From: Dryococelus australis
Lineage: Eukaryota; Arthropoda; Insecta; Phasmatodea; Phasmatidae
Assembly (NCBI GenBank): GCA_029891345.1
Contig: CM057002.1
Coordinates: 63,540,777 to 63,604,776 of the forward strand
DNA: 64,000 bases
Direction of reading: 5' to 3'
In this document: positions 1 to 12,192 of the stretch, piece by piece
Layout of the letters: the number at the start of each line of letters is the position of its first letter
How positions within the stretch are numbered: position 1 is the first letter of the stretch
Translations under genes and position numbers: made by a program
Notes under the pieces: model-generated
Seen by the model: only the letters and a program-made list of their open reading frames with translations
The model's database searches: none
What the model was told of the DNA's origin: nothing

Positions 1-799
1 TAAAGGTAATAGTTTATGCAACTCTATATTCAGACGTAAAAACAGTGCTTCTCCAGCGAGTGGGAAAAGGTTGCCAGCAGACACATGCAATTACTGGAGT
101 ACTTGAACGTGTCAGACAATCAGCGACGCAGTGTGTTCAGGCAATAATGCATGCATCTCGAGCACTTATTGTGGAGTCACGTGTAGCTGGTATACGAACA
201 TGGTTACAGCTGCACGAACTGGAATGTGCCAGGAAGACTTTAGACATGTAATCATAGGGACATTTTGTTGTTTTGGTGTGCACTATCCATTAATCGATTG
301 TTTCCAGTGGCGGTGCGTGAAGCAGAGCTCTCGCGTTACGGCACAAAACCAATTCTCATTCATTTTGCCAGGTATTTTGTTTGGTTAAAGTTTTTTAATA
401 TTAAGTATTATAGACTCTAAATTGATGCTATTTTGCTTTAAGGCCAGGCTTCACCATGCATGGGCGTATGGGGAGTCAAAGGCTAAATTCGTACAATGAT
501 CTCTCAGTCGTTTTTTGTCGTAGTATTTTCAACAAAAGATTTTTTGTTAGTGATTGAACTCATCTAAATTTGTAAACCTTCTAAATCTTAATTTTTTTTT
601 ATTTCAAAAATTTACGTTTTCATTATTTATAAAATTGTGACATTTTATAAGTTATTAAAAAGTGCATTTAAAATTTAATATTTTTGATGGCCGATGCCCT
701 CTCGCATCAACACATAAGTGTGTTACACTGTAGGCTTACATGCACTCTTTCTCCTGCGAATTTCGAGCTGTTGTGAGACAATGAAGCACGCGTCGGTTA
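1..799. other. AT-rich filler, no gene seen
   Basis: Only short open frames without recognisable protein motifs occur here. Composition is AT-rich with homopolymer runs. I see no repeat family shared with the rest of the window before the M-family MITE that follows. Confidence 0.5.
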
Positions 800-1217
800 A
801 AGGTGGTTCACGATAAAGTGAGCACTTTAGAAATGAACATTAGAAAAAGTCACTGCTCCTGCATGCCTATATTTTAATGGGCGCACTGAGTGACATTCGC
901 CCAGTAAATTTGGCAACGATGGATGGAAAGTAGTTCTATATCTTAACGTCGAATAGAAAGCGTTAGGTAACCATTTGAGTTAATTTAAAATTAATTCTTT
1001 CACTTTCTGTTTTTTAATGCATCGAAGTATAAAAATGAGCACATTTGTAAAGTATTTGCTTTCCTAATAATTTCAGTTTCATTCGACCGACCCATGGATA
1101 AAGTGACGAGGCCCATAGTAATGCTAATTTTACATAAGGCGGAGGAATACACAACGGGTATACAAGTAGATCTTAAGCAGGGCTTTCGGAAGTGCTCGTT
1201 TTACCGTGAACAGCCTA
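800..1217 (-). mobile_element. M-family MITE, near full length
   Basis: A non-autonomous DNA element with terminal inverted repeats related to GGCTGTTCACGGTAAAGTGA, here with GGTGGTTCACGATAAAGTGA at the left. The interior matches the other M copies in order: CACTGAGTGACAT near the left, TGCATCGAAGT in the centre, ACAAGTAGATCTTAAGCAGG before the right end. No coding capacity is visible. TA lies at the left edge and CA (a mutated TA) at the right. I call minus the orientation in which the AAAGGCTG end comes first. TA flanks suggest Tc1/mariner-type mobilisation, which is inference. Confidence 0.85.
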
Positions 1218-3907
1218 CAGCACGAATGCTACTAGGATAAGGTCCGGTGTGTGGGATGTGAGCCGCCCTCCGGTCGCAGGGCTGGAACGCGAATCATAAT
1301 CCACAGGAAGGGGCCAACAACTCAGTCGGTTTCGACCCCATTCTCAGAAGATGCCCAACAGGAAACACACGAACCAAATTCCGCGACCAGTGCAGGCAGA
1401 CCTCTTTAAAAGAGCAAGAAACTAGGGTCGGCCCCCCAGAGTCATTTTCCCTTTAAAACATTCCGGTAATAGCACACCACTTCAACGTGACTCCTTTGGT
1501 TTTACACGTGGTTACGACCACGTGTAAACATTTAATGTGCAGGGATTGGAAAATTAAATCAATTACTGTGGAACACTGAATTTAGGGCAATAAATAAATA
1601 TTCAACGAAATTCCATTGTTACCATTACTATGAGTAGTTGTTCTTTGCTCATACCGCCTATTTGACAGTGACATAATAAAATAGTAGAATGAGTTAGACA
1701 TAGTGCAAACAAATATTAGCATTGAAATGAAAGTAAATTGTATCACTCATTAAATGGTGAAAAATAAGATATCGACTACTCAGACAAATAAAAATGTTAT
1801 GGGAGGTTTGTGGTGCACGACTTAAAGACTTTTAACACATATTCCTTGCAAATTTTAAATATTTTTTTCAAGTTAACATTAATCAAAATAAATAACGTTA
1901 TCAAGTATGGAACGGCCGAGAAGCACAGTATTTTTAATTTTCATATTTTTCTTTATTTTATGCCCGAAAGGTAAGTTTGAAAAATCCTCATGCAGCAAGG
2001 GAATAAGAAGTCATGGCTTTCTTGAGAGTGAAGTGCAGCTAGCAGATCAACAGCCAAGGCGTGATGACATTACTGTGTAGCTGGATACGGAAACCAACAG
2101 CCATGGCGAAACACCGTTGCCATGAAGTTGGACTTGTTATCAGCAAGAGATTCCGAGCAGCAAGATGCTGGACTAGCAAGCCTAGCCCTCTAGGAGGTGC
2201 ATTGTACTACAAAGTCAAATGATTCACCGAAGTTACAACATGCGAAATAAACACGCGATTTAAGCATGGAAAAAAAAATGAACGTGTAAAAAACGCTACC
2301 ACAGGAGGTGATGGAACGCGCTACGACACAATCGATTTAAAAAAAAACCAAGTACGTAACAATTACGTGATCTCACATTATGGTAGAGTAGAAAATAAAG
2401 AAGGTTGAGCAAGCATCAAAGAAGTTCACGTGCCTGCACATTTTCGTCCGATTGGTATATTCGGTACAATCGAGTGGCCATACTGTGGTCCCGAAATAGA
2501 AGTGCGATTGAAATTATTTACGTATTTAAATTTCCTTTTATACATAACATGAATTACATTGACGTCACGTAGACATAATTAAAATGTTACACAGACGCTA
2601 GAAATCAATCTATCGTGGTGTAAAACACTTGAAAGGGTCAAAGTAGAGAGCCAGATTAAATTATGGTTTCGAAAAATAATTTACAATAAACACTTAATTA
2701 TATGAAATATATGATTTTATGATTTCAAATAGCAGTGGTTAAAATTTTATTTTAATTATCGATAGTTGAAAGTGGAACGAAACAAATAAAGTTCGAGGAC
2801 GAAGGAAATGGCTTTGCCATAAATATTACTGAAAAGCGAGTTAAAGATACATCAGGCAAGTGCCGTAAAATAAAACGGCTCGGATGTTGTACTTTTAATT
2901 TTACAAAAATGTTTGTGCTCTAAAATGTTTTTACTATTGTTATTTTACTGTAGTGTACTTTATAAGTGCGAATAGAACGTAACTTTATAAAAATGGATTT
3001 GTAACTTGTTACTTAATATGTACATTTTCTTAGAGATGGTCGGGAAATTGGGAGCATTAGTTTAGATTACAAGTATGTGAATATTTTCGCTGGGTATTAC
3101 GATTTTTAGTGGTTACTGGAGGATATTCCTATGGCTGATAATCTAATTTGCTGCAGAATCGTTCGTTCTGATAACCTTCGTAAGTTGGGAAATATATTGG
3201 TTAAATTTTTCATCAGTCTATACCCTTATATACGACCAACTAACGATATGTTTGAAGAAGCGTTCGATTTCACAGTACTACGGAGAGCCGAGATTTTTAA
3301 AGCTCGTTTATTTTCTTTTCTTTTTTTTTTTTGTGTGGAAGAAATTTTCCATTTCAACTGCCTGTCTGCAACGTCCTTTCTTTTCACTGATGAATATGTA
3401 CTGGTTAATTCTCGGGTCTCCCAGATTCAAGCGCCATAAAAGTTACGTTAGTAACGATTATTTATGGACCATCATAATTTTACAGATACCTAGAATGTAG
3501 CAGCATTGTGCCAAATCAAGGAAAGTTATGATGGAAAATGGCAGAATAGTTCTCTGCGTTTGGAAAATACTTTTATCTTGGTAACATTTCTGTTATTTTG
3601 GTAATTCTAACGATGAACACGCTAGTAAGAGTGCTTAATGTTATGATTCAGTCCAAAATCAGTTGTGTGATAATTGTGCAAATTAACATGACTTACGATT
3701 GCCGAACCAAAACAAAAGTTATAATGTTCTAGGTCTTTTCATATTAAACGACATTACAAGAAAAACGTAACCAAAACGATAAGCTGAACGAACGCGTACG
3801 TAAAAAAAAAATTTCAAATGCCAAATATATTTTTGTCATATTTAAACTGAACAAAAGTTATGTTACGAGTGTTATATCTCTGAGCGAGGTAACGTCTGGT
3901 GTAAAAT
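1218..3907. other. no gene seen; AT-rich spacer
   Basis: I see no coding region, RNA gene or copy of the window's repeat families, apart from a short palindrome at 1501-1528. The longest frame (3131-3439, 102 codons) has low-complexity phenylalanine-rich sequence from a T run and no recognisable domain. Confidence 0.5.
1501..1528. repeat. perfect 12-bp inverted repeat
   Basis: The arms TTTACACGTGGT and ACCACGTGTAAA are separated by TACG. Each arm contains a CACGTG E-box core. It may be chance, a bHLH-type site or the remains of a small inverted-repeat element. Confidence 0.6.
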
Positions 3908-4026
3908 TTAACATTTATCCTGTATTAACATTTATCCTGTATTAACATTTATCCTGTATTAACATTTACCCTGTATTAACATTTACCCTGTATTAACATT
4001 TACCCTGTATTAACATTTACCCTGTA
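3908..4026. repeat. 17-bp tandem repeat, 7 units
   Basis: Seven contiguous units of TTAACATTTAYCCTGTA, followed by a partial eighth. Units 1-3 read TTATCC and units 4-7 read TTACCC, with no other variation that I see. The block-wise split indicates unit-by-unit expansion after a single substitution. Confidence 0.95.
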
Positions 4027-5040
4027 TTAACGTCTATTAATTCATTTCCTAATAAAACCACTTATAACTAAACGAATGAAACAATTGTTTGTTAACTATT
4101 TGAAGGTCATTCTCAAACTACGAATGAAAGTTAATCTTATAATATTTGTCAGCAATTTATTTGTAGTTTTACTTGTTACGAATACACGAAATTAACTGTA
4201 TTTCTTTACTGGGTATTTATACCAACCTCAAAATAAAAACAATTCCTCAAATTAATACTTGCGGCTTTTACCCAGTTCTTCAACGTTCGGTGAAAAGTTA
4301 AAGACATCAATTTTTGTGTTTTGATTTATTTTACGCCATTGATGTCGTAGTGTCAGTATATGCATTTTTGTCTGCAATTTGTTGGTAACATATTTATAAC
4401 ATTTACTACGTTACTTTAATTCATGATTTTTATTTTGAAACCTAGGTGTAAAACTTAAACAGAACTGCCGAAACTTAATGTGTCTTAAAAAAAAGTGAAT
4501 GCAAAAATGAGAGAGAGGCGCCCAAAGGGATTATAGAAAGAAAATATAATACCATCCACTAAAGATATATGACCCGATACATCCGGCGGCAAGACTGCTT
4601 GACGACGAAAGTTCAAAGAAGAACACGTATCTTAGAAAAAAAAAGGAAAGGTTGAGCTAAATTAAAATAAATAAATTTATAATCACACTTCGGACAAGCT
4701 GTGTGAATTTATGCTGGGCCTAACAACAATTCATAAAAGTCACATTTACGAGTTTACTTGTTTTATAAGCTTGATAATTATACTGAAATACCTGTAACAT
4801 TTATTATGAAAGAAAGATGAGGTATGTAAATAACTGAGTTTATATCTGACAGCAAAAATTTACAGATTCGTTGCGTATAACATATTCGAAATTATTTCAT
4901 AGAACTTAAACAGAAAATAAAAGTGCTCTAATTCCTTATCCACAGCGAATTCAAAACACATGCATAATCGACGCTAGTAGTATGGAAATTATAAGTCTGG
5001 GCCAAGGAGATCGGGATAGGAGCGAGGCGCCGACCACCGC
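4027..5040. other. no gene seen
   Basis: AT-rich spacer without recognisable repeat families or coding potential. Confidence 0.5.
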
Positions 5041-5190
5041 CATCTTTAATTTCCCTTTTTTTTCCCTCTTTTCTCTCAAAATTTCCTTTCTTTCCCTCGA
5101 AATTGACCATTTTTCGCTTAAAATTTCCCTTTTCTTCCTAAAAATTCCCCTTTCCTTCTTAAAATTTTCCATTTATCCCTAAAAAACAGC
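5041..5190. repeat. quasi-periodic polypyrimidine tract
   Basis: Strong strand asymmetry: TTTCCCTTTT-type words alternate with short AAAATT interruptions at roughly 15-30 bp spacing (AAAATTTCC, GAAATTGACC, AAAATTTCCC, AAAAATTCCCC, AAAATTTTCC). It is a degenerate tandem repeat. The lysine/glutamate-rich and phenylalanine-rich frames on either strand are by-products of this composition, not genes. Confidence 0.7.
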
Positions 5191-5665
5191 GGTCGCCTCA
5201 TTTTAAAAAACGAGACCTTTTTTTTCTGGCAAAAGCGATCCATTGGAACGATTTGGGGGACTCGTTTTTCACCTGTGACCTTGACCCTGTGCCCGGTTAC
5301 CTTGGTTGACTTTGAACCCAAAAAACCCCATGAAAATTGCAGAAGAATTATAAAATAGCAAAAAAATATATAAAACATTTAAAAGTGGTAAAAAAAAATG
5401 ACAAAAAATTTCGGATATAAATGTAGGAGGTCCGGGGCTCCTGACATGACCGCCACGTCAGCCAGTACCAATCTCGTCAGCCATATAAGATGTCGATGAC
5501 CTTCGACCCTGACCTTAGATGACTTTGAAAACCGTTCAAATAGGTCTATACAGAGTGTACGAGAATACACCAATTAAACGGTAATTTCAAGCAGCCATGT
5601 ATTTCTTAGTTCCTTGCCGGACATTCCTGCATCCATACCCCACGTGGTGTCGCCTTTAAATTGTA
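5191..5665. other. no gene; nuclear-receptor-like half sites
   Basis: No coding region is seen. The segment contains TGACCTTGACC near 5276, whose complement holds TCAAGGTCA, the monomeric FTZ-F1/ERR type half site. A second cluster (GACCTTCGACCCTGACCTTAG) lies near 5500. Both are short motifs that could be chance or parts of one diverged duplicated repeat. Confidence 0.35.
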
Positions 5666-5900
5666 AATGCCGTTCACGGTAAAGTGAGCACTTTTGAAAG
5701 CCCTCTCATTTCGATTAATAGTCGATAAGTATATTTTATTTTAGCCCAATACGTAATTTTCCGCGTGCGGTTCAATATATGAACTGTGTTTATTATTTAT
5801 ATGGCAATATTTATTTCAAAAGGTTGTTAAAGGATAAGAGATGACAAAAAAAAAAAGTAACTAGTTGCTCAAAAGTGCTCACTTTACCGTGAACAACCTA
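5666..5900 (+). mobile_element. N-family short MITE, full length
   Basis: A 235-bp element with the same ends as the M family (GCCGTTCACGGTAAAGTGAG; mirror GTGAACAACC) and TA on both sides. It has a different core containing AACTGTGTTTATTATTTATA, shared with the copies near 12.0, 32.4 and 38.2 kb, and AAAGTAACTAG before the right TIR. No coding capacity. Sharing ends with M suggests mobilisation by one transposase. Confidence 0.8.
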
Positions 5901-5904
5901 TAAG

Positions 5905-7379
5905 TACACTCCCCGCGTTGGATCGTTTTCGGGAGAAACAATATTTACCATGATACCTGAATCAGTTCTCGCAATTAAGGTATATTTTAAGTAACTCGGG
6001 AGTATTAGTATTTTCATTTCATCATCATCATCCATATCCTCAGACGAATAGTAACAGATAACAGAAACCACAATTGTAAATTTCGCGACACTTGCCGGCG
6101 GGTGGGTGCGAACCACAGTCTTCTGTCTCGGAGGACCAGCGCGCTATCCATTACACCATGAAGACAGCGTGACAGGGTCAGTGAATATTAGTGTGTTACA
6201 TGATTGTACCACCTCCCTCAACCCACTTAGCTGTTGAGATAATGCTGAAGAGATGCACGCGTCGTAAGGTAATTTTCCCATCCATTTATGGATTTTCCAC
6301 TGCTATGTACGTGGATTTTACTCTACACTGCGGTTATTATACCTTGAATATAAAGAGCTATGTTAGACAGCTTGTATGACTGAACATTAAATTAAATCTT
6401 AAGGTAAATAATATATAAAGTGGAATTATCAAATCCTTAAAAATAGACGAGGAGATCCACACATCGTAAGGTAATTTTCCCAATCCATGTATGGCGTTTT
6501 CCACTTACATGTAAGTGAATTTTACTCCAGTTTGCGGTAATTTTACCTTACCCGTGAGGAAAATTGTTTCCCCCACAAATTTGGGAATAATACCTTACAC
6601 TTTTCTAGTAATTTTGCCAATATTTTTTACCGTGTACTAAAGGAATTGACCACAAAAAATAAAAAGGTATTAATTAAAATTGCCTATAAAATGTGTAATT
6701 AAATAACTATACTATGTTGTCCGCCAATATTTCTTATTATTAGCTAGAACATTCCCACCATTCTAAGAGCAACACTTGACGAATTAGTTATTTCTGAAAC
6801 TGGCTATAATACTGATTTTGTTTAACATATTCCACAGTTACTTTTGTGCTCTACAAAGCAAAGTTTGTGTAGAATTTTTAGCGACAATATAAGTGCTTTC
6901 AAGCCAACACTTTTCCAAGTCTTTTAGTAATTCCATTGCCATAATAATCACGCATGGTAAGATAAAGATGTTAACTGCGATTTCAACACGGGAATAAAAA
7001 GCTATCTGGTCTCCACAGCATCTTACAAATCTTCTTATTGCTTTTTTTATTTAAGCTTTCCTTTTGGAACTATTTTATAATCATATTTTACAGATATTCT
7101 ACCTTAAAATTAATTTTGTTTGTAAATTATTTTGCCTGCTCTAGCGAATGTAAGTCTTACAAGCTGTCCAACATGGCCCCTCGGTTTGTTTCGTCAAGCT
7201 TTTGAGATACTGCAGAAGAGATCCAAATGTCGTAAGGTAATTTTCCCCTGCCATGGAAGTGAATTTTACTCCCGAGTGAGGTAATTCTATCATACATGTA
7301 AAGTAACATACGTTTCCCAAACAAGTTTGCGAATATTATCTTACAAGTGTCAGGTAATTTCCCCAATATTTTTACAGTA
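5905..7379. mobile_element. CACTG-type element complex (GGTAATTTTCCC word family)
   Basis: Three homologous blocks (6249-6350, 6451-6634, 7217-7379) begin GAGATSCA...GTCGTAAGGTAATTTTCCC. Two end in CCAATATTTTTACAGTA / CCAATATTTTTTACCGTG, the complement of a CACTGTAAAAATATTGG end. The word GGTAATTTTCC and its complement recur many times, as in the subterminal repeats of EnSpm/CACTA elements. A segment at 5930-6020 (GGGAGAAACAATATTTACC, AACTCGGGAGTA) resembles the opposite terminal region. The left tip is not found; the N MITE abuts it. The blocks may be nested or tandem relatives rather than one element. Confidence 0.5.
6097..6169 (-). other. tRNA-like sequence (Pol III A and B boxes)
   Basis: Read on the minus strand, it carries an A-box-like TGGTGTAATGGATAGCGC and a B-box-like GTGGTTCGCACCC at tRNA-like spacing. 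The acceptor ends do not pair, the anticodon stem is imperfect and the T-arm lacks one base, so it is not a functional tRNA. It lies inside the CACTG-type complex. Confidence 0.6.
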
Positions 7380-7709
7380 TAGGCATTACCGACATACCTA
7401 TATTCTCGCTGATTTTATTCAAATTAATTGCGAACGAAAAGTTGTTATTTATAGTTCAAATATAAGTAAACGATTTCATTAACCTAATTTATGATACTTT
7501 TATGTTAATAGATTAGTAAAACACTTGTTGTTCTTTACATATTTACAGAAAAACCAAACAAGTGATAAATATGGAGATTTTACAAATGTTTTATGCAAAG
7601 AGTGTGAAGGAACCGTGAATATACTAAACATCTATATTAATAACAAAATGGAAGGCGATAATGACGGTATTTAATTTTTTTATTTTCGGGGATGTGGTAC
7701 AAGGATGTA

Positions 7710-8130
7710 AAGGCTGTTCACGATAAAGTGAGAATTTTTAAAATCAACGTTAGAAAAAAGTCCCAGCTTCCGCCTGCATATATTTTAATGGGCTCACTGA
7801 GTGATATGCGCTCAGTAAAGTTTGTAACAATGGATTGAAGGTAGTTCCATATCTTAAAGTCGAATAGAAAGTGTTAGGTCACCATGTGTGATAAATTAAA
7901 TTATTTATTTAGCTCGCTAGTTTTTTTAATGCGCCGAAGTGTAAAAATGAGCGCACATGTAAAATATTTACTTTTATAATAACTTCACAGTTTTCATTTA
8001 CCGGCGCATGAATAAAGTGATGAGGCCCATGACAATGTAAATTTTACACAAGGCAGAAGAATACACAACGTGCAACGAGTAGATCTTAAGCAGGGCTTTC
8101 AAAAGTGCTCATTTTACCGTGAACAGTCTA
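7710..8130 (-). mobile_element. M-family MITE, full length
   Basis: Left AAGGCTGTTCACGATAAAGT and right ACCGTGAACAGTCTA, with TA before and TT after. The interior is collinear with the other M copies, including ACGAGTAGATCTTAAGCAGG near the right end. The target TA has probably mutated on the right. Confidence 0.9.
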
Positions 8131-8299
8131 TTCATACAAGGGGTGTGGCATGGCATGGCTCTTATTCCGGTCGTTTTCTTACTTCACAATCATGATCTAA
8201 GTCCCTTCCTAACTAACGTTTCAGCTGCTGATGTACGACCGAGGACCAGGGAAATAAAACCATATGTATCATGAAAATATCGAAAAAACATTTTACTAT

Positions 8300-8754
8300 A
8301 TCTGAGTTCATATGCTGATTTACGGCTGTGAGACCTGGACACTCGATGAATTTACGTAAGGAAAACTTATAACAGCCCAAAGAGTTATGGAGAGGTCAAT
8401 GCTGGGTTTTACTAGAGAAGGCAAAAAAAAAAAAAAAGCATTTGACATCAGATCAGTTACTAAAGTTAAAGACATCCTGGAGAAGACAGCCGCCATGAAG
8501 TAGCAATGGTCCGGCCATGTTTTGCTCGGACGAAAGATGAAAGATGGACAGTAAATGTGTTGGAATGGAGTCCAAAAAATTATCGGGGATCAAGAGAAAG
8601 ACCAGCAGGCTGTTGGGGCAAAGACATACACTCCAGCTGCTGGAGTTAATTGGCAGAGAATCGCCCAAGATCTTTCTACCTGGAGAAGACTATTGAAATT
8701 ATACCTGAATTCCTAACTTTAAGAGGTCACATCATTTCATGATTGAACTGACTA

Positions 8755-8785
<31 letters not shown>
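8300..8785 (+). pseudogene. 5'-truncated LINE (RTE-like) with ATG-repeat tail
   Basis: One frame from 8312 gives LIYGCETWTL, then after an in-frame stop TAQRVMERSMLG, the typical C-terminal end of endonuclease/reverse-transcriptase proteins of insect RTE-like LINEs. A second frame after the A run near 8424 continues with IRSVTKVKDI and later WQRIAQDLSTWRRL. The sequence runs through a short 3' region into (ATG/TGA)n at about 8754-8785, the simple-repeat tail expected for RTE-type elements. It is 5'-truncated, with stops and frameshifts. Confidence 0.8.
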
Positions 8786-9838
8786 CAGTGGATCACCTCA
8801 AGTTGTGTTAGGTAAGGTCATTCGAGGATCTAAGTAGTATTTACTTTGAAGGTTACATATCGTAAATACTTCGAAAAAAGATATAATATTACTTAACTAA
8901 AGTTACCGCATATACTTTTATTAAAACAAATTGTGGAATAAAAATTTTGACATCACACTTTTTGGAACATCAGTTTGTTAAAATTTCCCCGCAAAGTTAA
9001 TTTTATTGGACGTGCTTGGATTCTCGACACGTTGGGACATTTTGCGTGCAAACGTTGACAATTAATTATTTCCAAGCAAACACGTTGACCGCAACTACTC
9101 GACCATTTCAAACGGAGGATAATTGCGTTATTTCATTCCCGCACTTTACGTTTGTCGTCCGTCCGTTGTCATTGCGACAAATTAAAACCCAGCGAAATTA
9201 ATCAATTAACCGAATTAACTACGCAATCTGAAAGGTTCATTACTTTGTAGACATCCGATTGAGCTAGACGAGAATATTACAAAAGCTGAGTAACTACGAA
9301 GTTTTATTGGAGAAAAAAATACGTTTTTTCTGGAATGTTGTTGCCTGCGCATAAAGGTTTCATTGAGGTTCTTCAGTGATGATACTATCAGTGCATCTGC
9401 ATGGATTCAATTATCTTAGTTCCTTCATATTTAAATAATCGTATATTAGTTAGCGTTTAAATACACAGAGTTTTAAGGTTGCGGTATAATCATGTTAACC
9501 AACTGGTTTTATTTTGGTTTTAATGCCCATACTTCAGTTTCGCGAGTAAAATAAGTTACCCAGAAAATGGCATCCCCTGGAAAAAAATTGCGGAGTTTCG
9601 GTTGAAAAATTAAAAATTCCGTTTGTTGGCACTGCAAAGTGCAGACAACGCCCAGCTATATTCATTTTCCCGGCAGTAATAGTAAATATAAAAACCAGTT
9701 TGTAGCTCAAGGCAGCGTTCAGGAGACTTTAAATTTAAAGTGCAAAGGAAAGGTCAGGAAAAATATTTTATTAATGACATACTGTAAGAAGAAAGCGTTC
9801 CAAGCCGTTAGTGCGAACGTATAAAAATACATCATGTA

Positions 9839-9879
<41 letters not shown>

Positions 9880-12009
9880 TAATACAAAAAAAATACTATA
9901 ATTGAAACAAACAATAAAATATAATTTGCGTTATATACGAAAATTTAATATTCCTCTTACCGTCACATCTATAAAGGTAAACACACATTAGTATGAAGAA
10001 CTTTGAGATGGCATGGTGGACCATGCACTGTAACAACCAACTTTTCTTCAAAGTTCGTAGTGTAAAATCGTCAAATGTAATTTTGTTAGGGTTTCGGAGC
10101 TTACACTCTTTTGTATGTCAGATTATGTTTAGTAAAGGAGAAATGTTTGGAACAAGTGTTTTACTATAGTTAAGCCCTCTCAGTGAATTCCACATTCTTT
10201 CGCTGTCTTATTTGTAGTTTAGCTTTAGTCTGGTTATTCAATTCAAACGACAATTTAACTCTTTAGGAAAGATAGTTTTATTATATTAATAAAACAGTAA
10301 AATCTGAACAATTTTGATCGTTTCGGTTAGGAATGACGTGCAAAAAATCCGCCCCATACATTAATAAAAAATAAAGTTTACAAGTACGCATTTTGAATGG
10401 ATATAAGCTCATTATTAGAAAGTTCTTCGAAAGTTAAAAATAAAATTTTAACTCCATTAAAATTACCTTTTGTTCGCAACCAGCAAGTAGCTTGAACAAA
10501 TTTTGCCTTAGTGTGAAATGCAGTATAGAAATGTTTATTGTTAAGGCAGTTAAAATATTTTAATTAGATTTTAATCGGGCACACATGGTGCACCGTCATT
10601 AAAACCGTTAAATTAATTTGCGTTATTAATCTTGCAAAGTTTATTAGGTAATATTACGCTTATAACTTTTACTAACGTTTTCGAAACCTTCTTTTACTCT
10701 TCCGTTCATAAATATTGAGAAACTGATACAATACAAACATTTATTAATATTTTTCCAACATTGTATTGTATATCATTCCCCAAAATGCACGTATTGATAT
10801 TCATATAAAGTTGTAAAAGTGTGCTCATCAAGAATAAACAGTGAGGTTCAAAATACATGTTATCAGTCCTATGCTGTAGCCAAACATAAGGAGATATTAA
10901 AATATCATTGCATTAGGATTATCTTCTTCCAATTTCTGCACTTTCCTTTCTTCGTTGGATGCCTCGTGCCTGGAGAAATTTGTCGATCCAATATTGCGTG
11001 GAGTCAAATGAACTCCATAACTTATCCATTACCGGATTTTCTCACAGTGGTTGCAAAATGCTCTCCAAATTACGAACTCTTCTACATGGGGCAAGCTAGT
11101 GTGCCATATGGTTCTATAAATGTCCGACAGACGACGAATCAGGTGAACGGGAAACCCACGAAAGTGCAGTGACCATTGCATCAACACCAGTGGTAAACGA
11201 AGTTCCTTATTATGGTTATCTAGAACATCTCACCAGAAATACAGGGCGTGTGGAATTAATAGTTCATTCACGGTTACTTACAACTCTCCTGAATACTTGC
11301 TGAATTTATGTTATAAGGTTATTCCTCCGCCTTATGCAAACGAAGCAATTCTCGAAATAATTCGGAAGCGAGCTCTGTGTCATTTAAGTTGATGCTGTTA
11401 TCGCGTACGTCATTGGACCTTCACTCGTCCGACACGCCTCTAATAACATTGAACTAACATCCCTTGGCTGACCTAACTCTGCGAGACTAAGTCGAACAGG
11501 AGAGTGAGGGCCGAATGTGGCAACCAACCAGTCAATGAAGACCTCTACTGTAGCTCTTTAGGATGCACAGGATTGTGAAGTCTAGCGAGATTGTTATTTT
11601 ATAACTCGAAATGGCAGGGTCTCTTAACTATTGATAAATGATTTACAATACTATGTGCAAAGAATGTAAAATATTAATGTAATTTGTGTTAAGGCGCATT
11701 TAGATAATCTTACAAAGCTTTACAAGACAAACCAGCAAAAAAAAAAAAAAAAAAATTTCAACATCTTTGTTAACATTGTGGAATTTGTATACACACGTGC
11801 CTATTCAAAAACACTTTTTAGTATTATTGTTCATGTTTGAAAAAATTATTTACTGGGATAACTGTAATCGGTAATAATTTATATTGGTTTATCTTGAAAG
11901 GACCCCACGATTATGCGAATATTTTGGTATATAATGTGGGCGCAGTGATAATCGCATTATGTAACTGATTAATAGGCCTATATCAACTCATAAATATAAC
12001 AAATAAATA
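8786..12009. other. no gene seen; one TA microsatellite
   Basis: Largely featureless AT-rich sequence. It includes a TG/TA microsatellite at about 9837-9875. An open frame at 10819-11172 (117 codons, +) has no recognisable domain, and I do not call it a gene. At 11257-11350 a degenerate M-MITE-like stretch is visible (TTCATTCACGGTTACTT, later TTCCTCCGCCTTATGCAAA). Confidence 0.45.
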
Positions 12010-12192
12010 TACTTTATGGTGGCCTCAGAAGTTAACTTCTGATAATAGTGGAATGTTAACATCGTGTTTATTAGACTGTTTGTTACACCTCGGACAGCAC
12101 TTTTCATATTAAAAAGTTTTCAGCAAAAATTGGCTGAAAAGAAAATCTGAGAAGGGCTTCAAAGAGTGCTCACTTTACTATGAATAGCGTAG
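12010..12192 (+). mobile_element. N-family MITE, 5'-incomplete
   Basis: The core contains GAAGTTAACTTCTGATAATAG and ATCGTGTTTATTAG. It ends in AGTGCTCACTTTACTATGAATAG, a mutated N/M right TIR. No matching left TIR is found. Confidence 0.6.

Noticed and set aside
3908..4026. Telomere-like or CRISPR-like array
   Set aside because: Units are contiguous 17-mers without spacers, and the motif is not the insect TTAGG telomere repeat.
5276..5284. FTZ-F1/nuclear-receptor binding site
   Set aside because: A perfect nine-base half site, but expected by chance in a window this size and without a nearby gene; mentioned only as sequence content.
10819..11172. 117-codon frame with possible signal peptide (FFVGCLVPG)
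   Set aside because: The hydrophobic stretch is internal, no cysteine pattern or domain fits, and there is no supporting exon structure.
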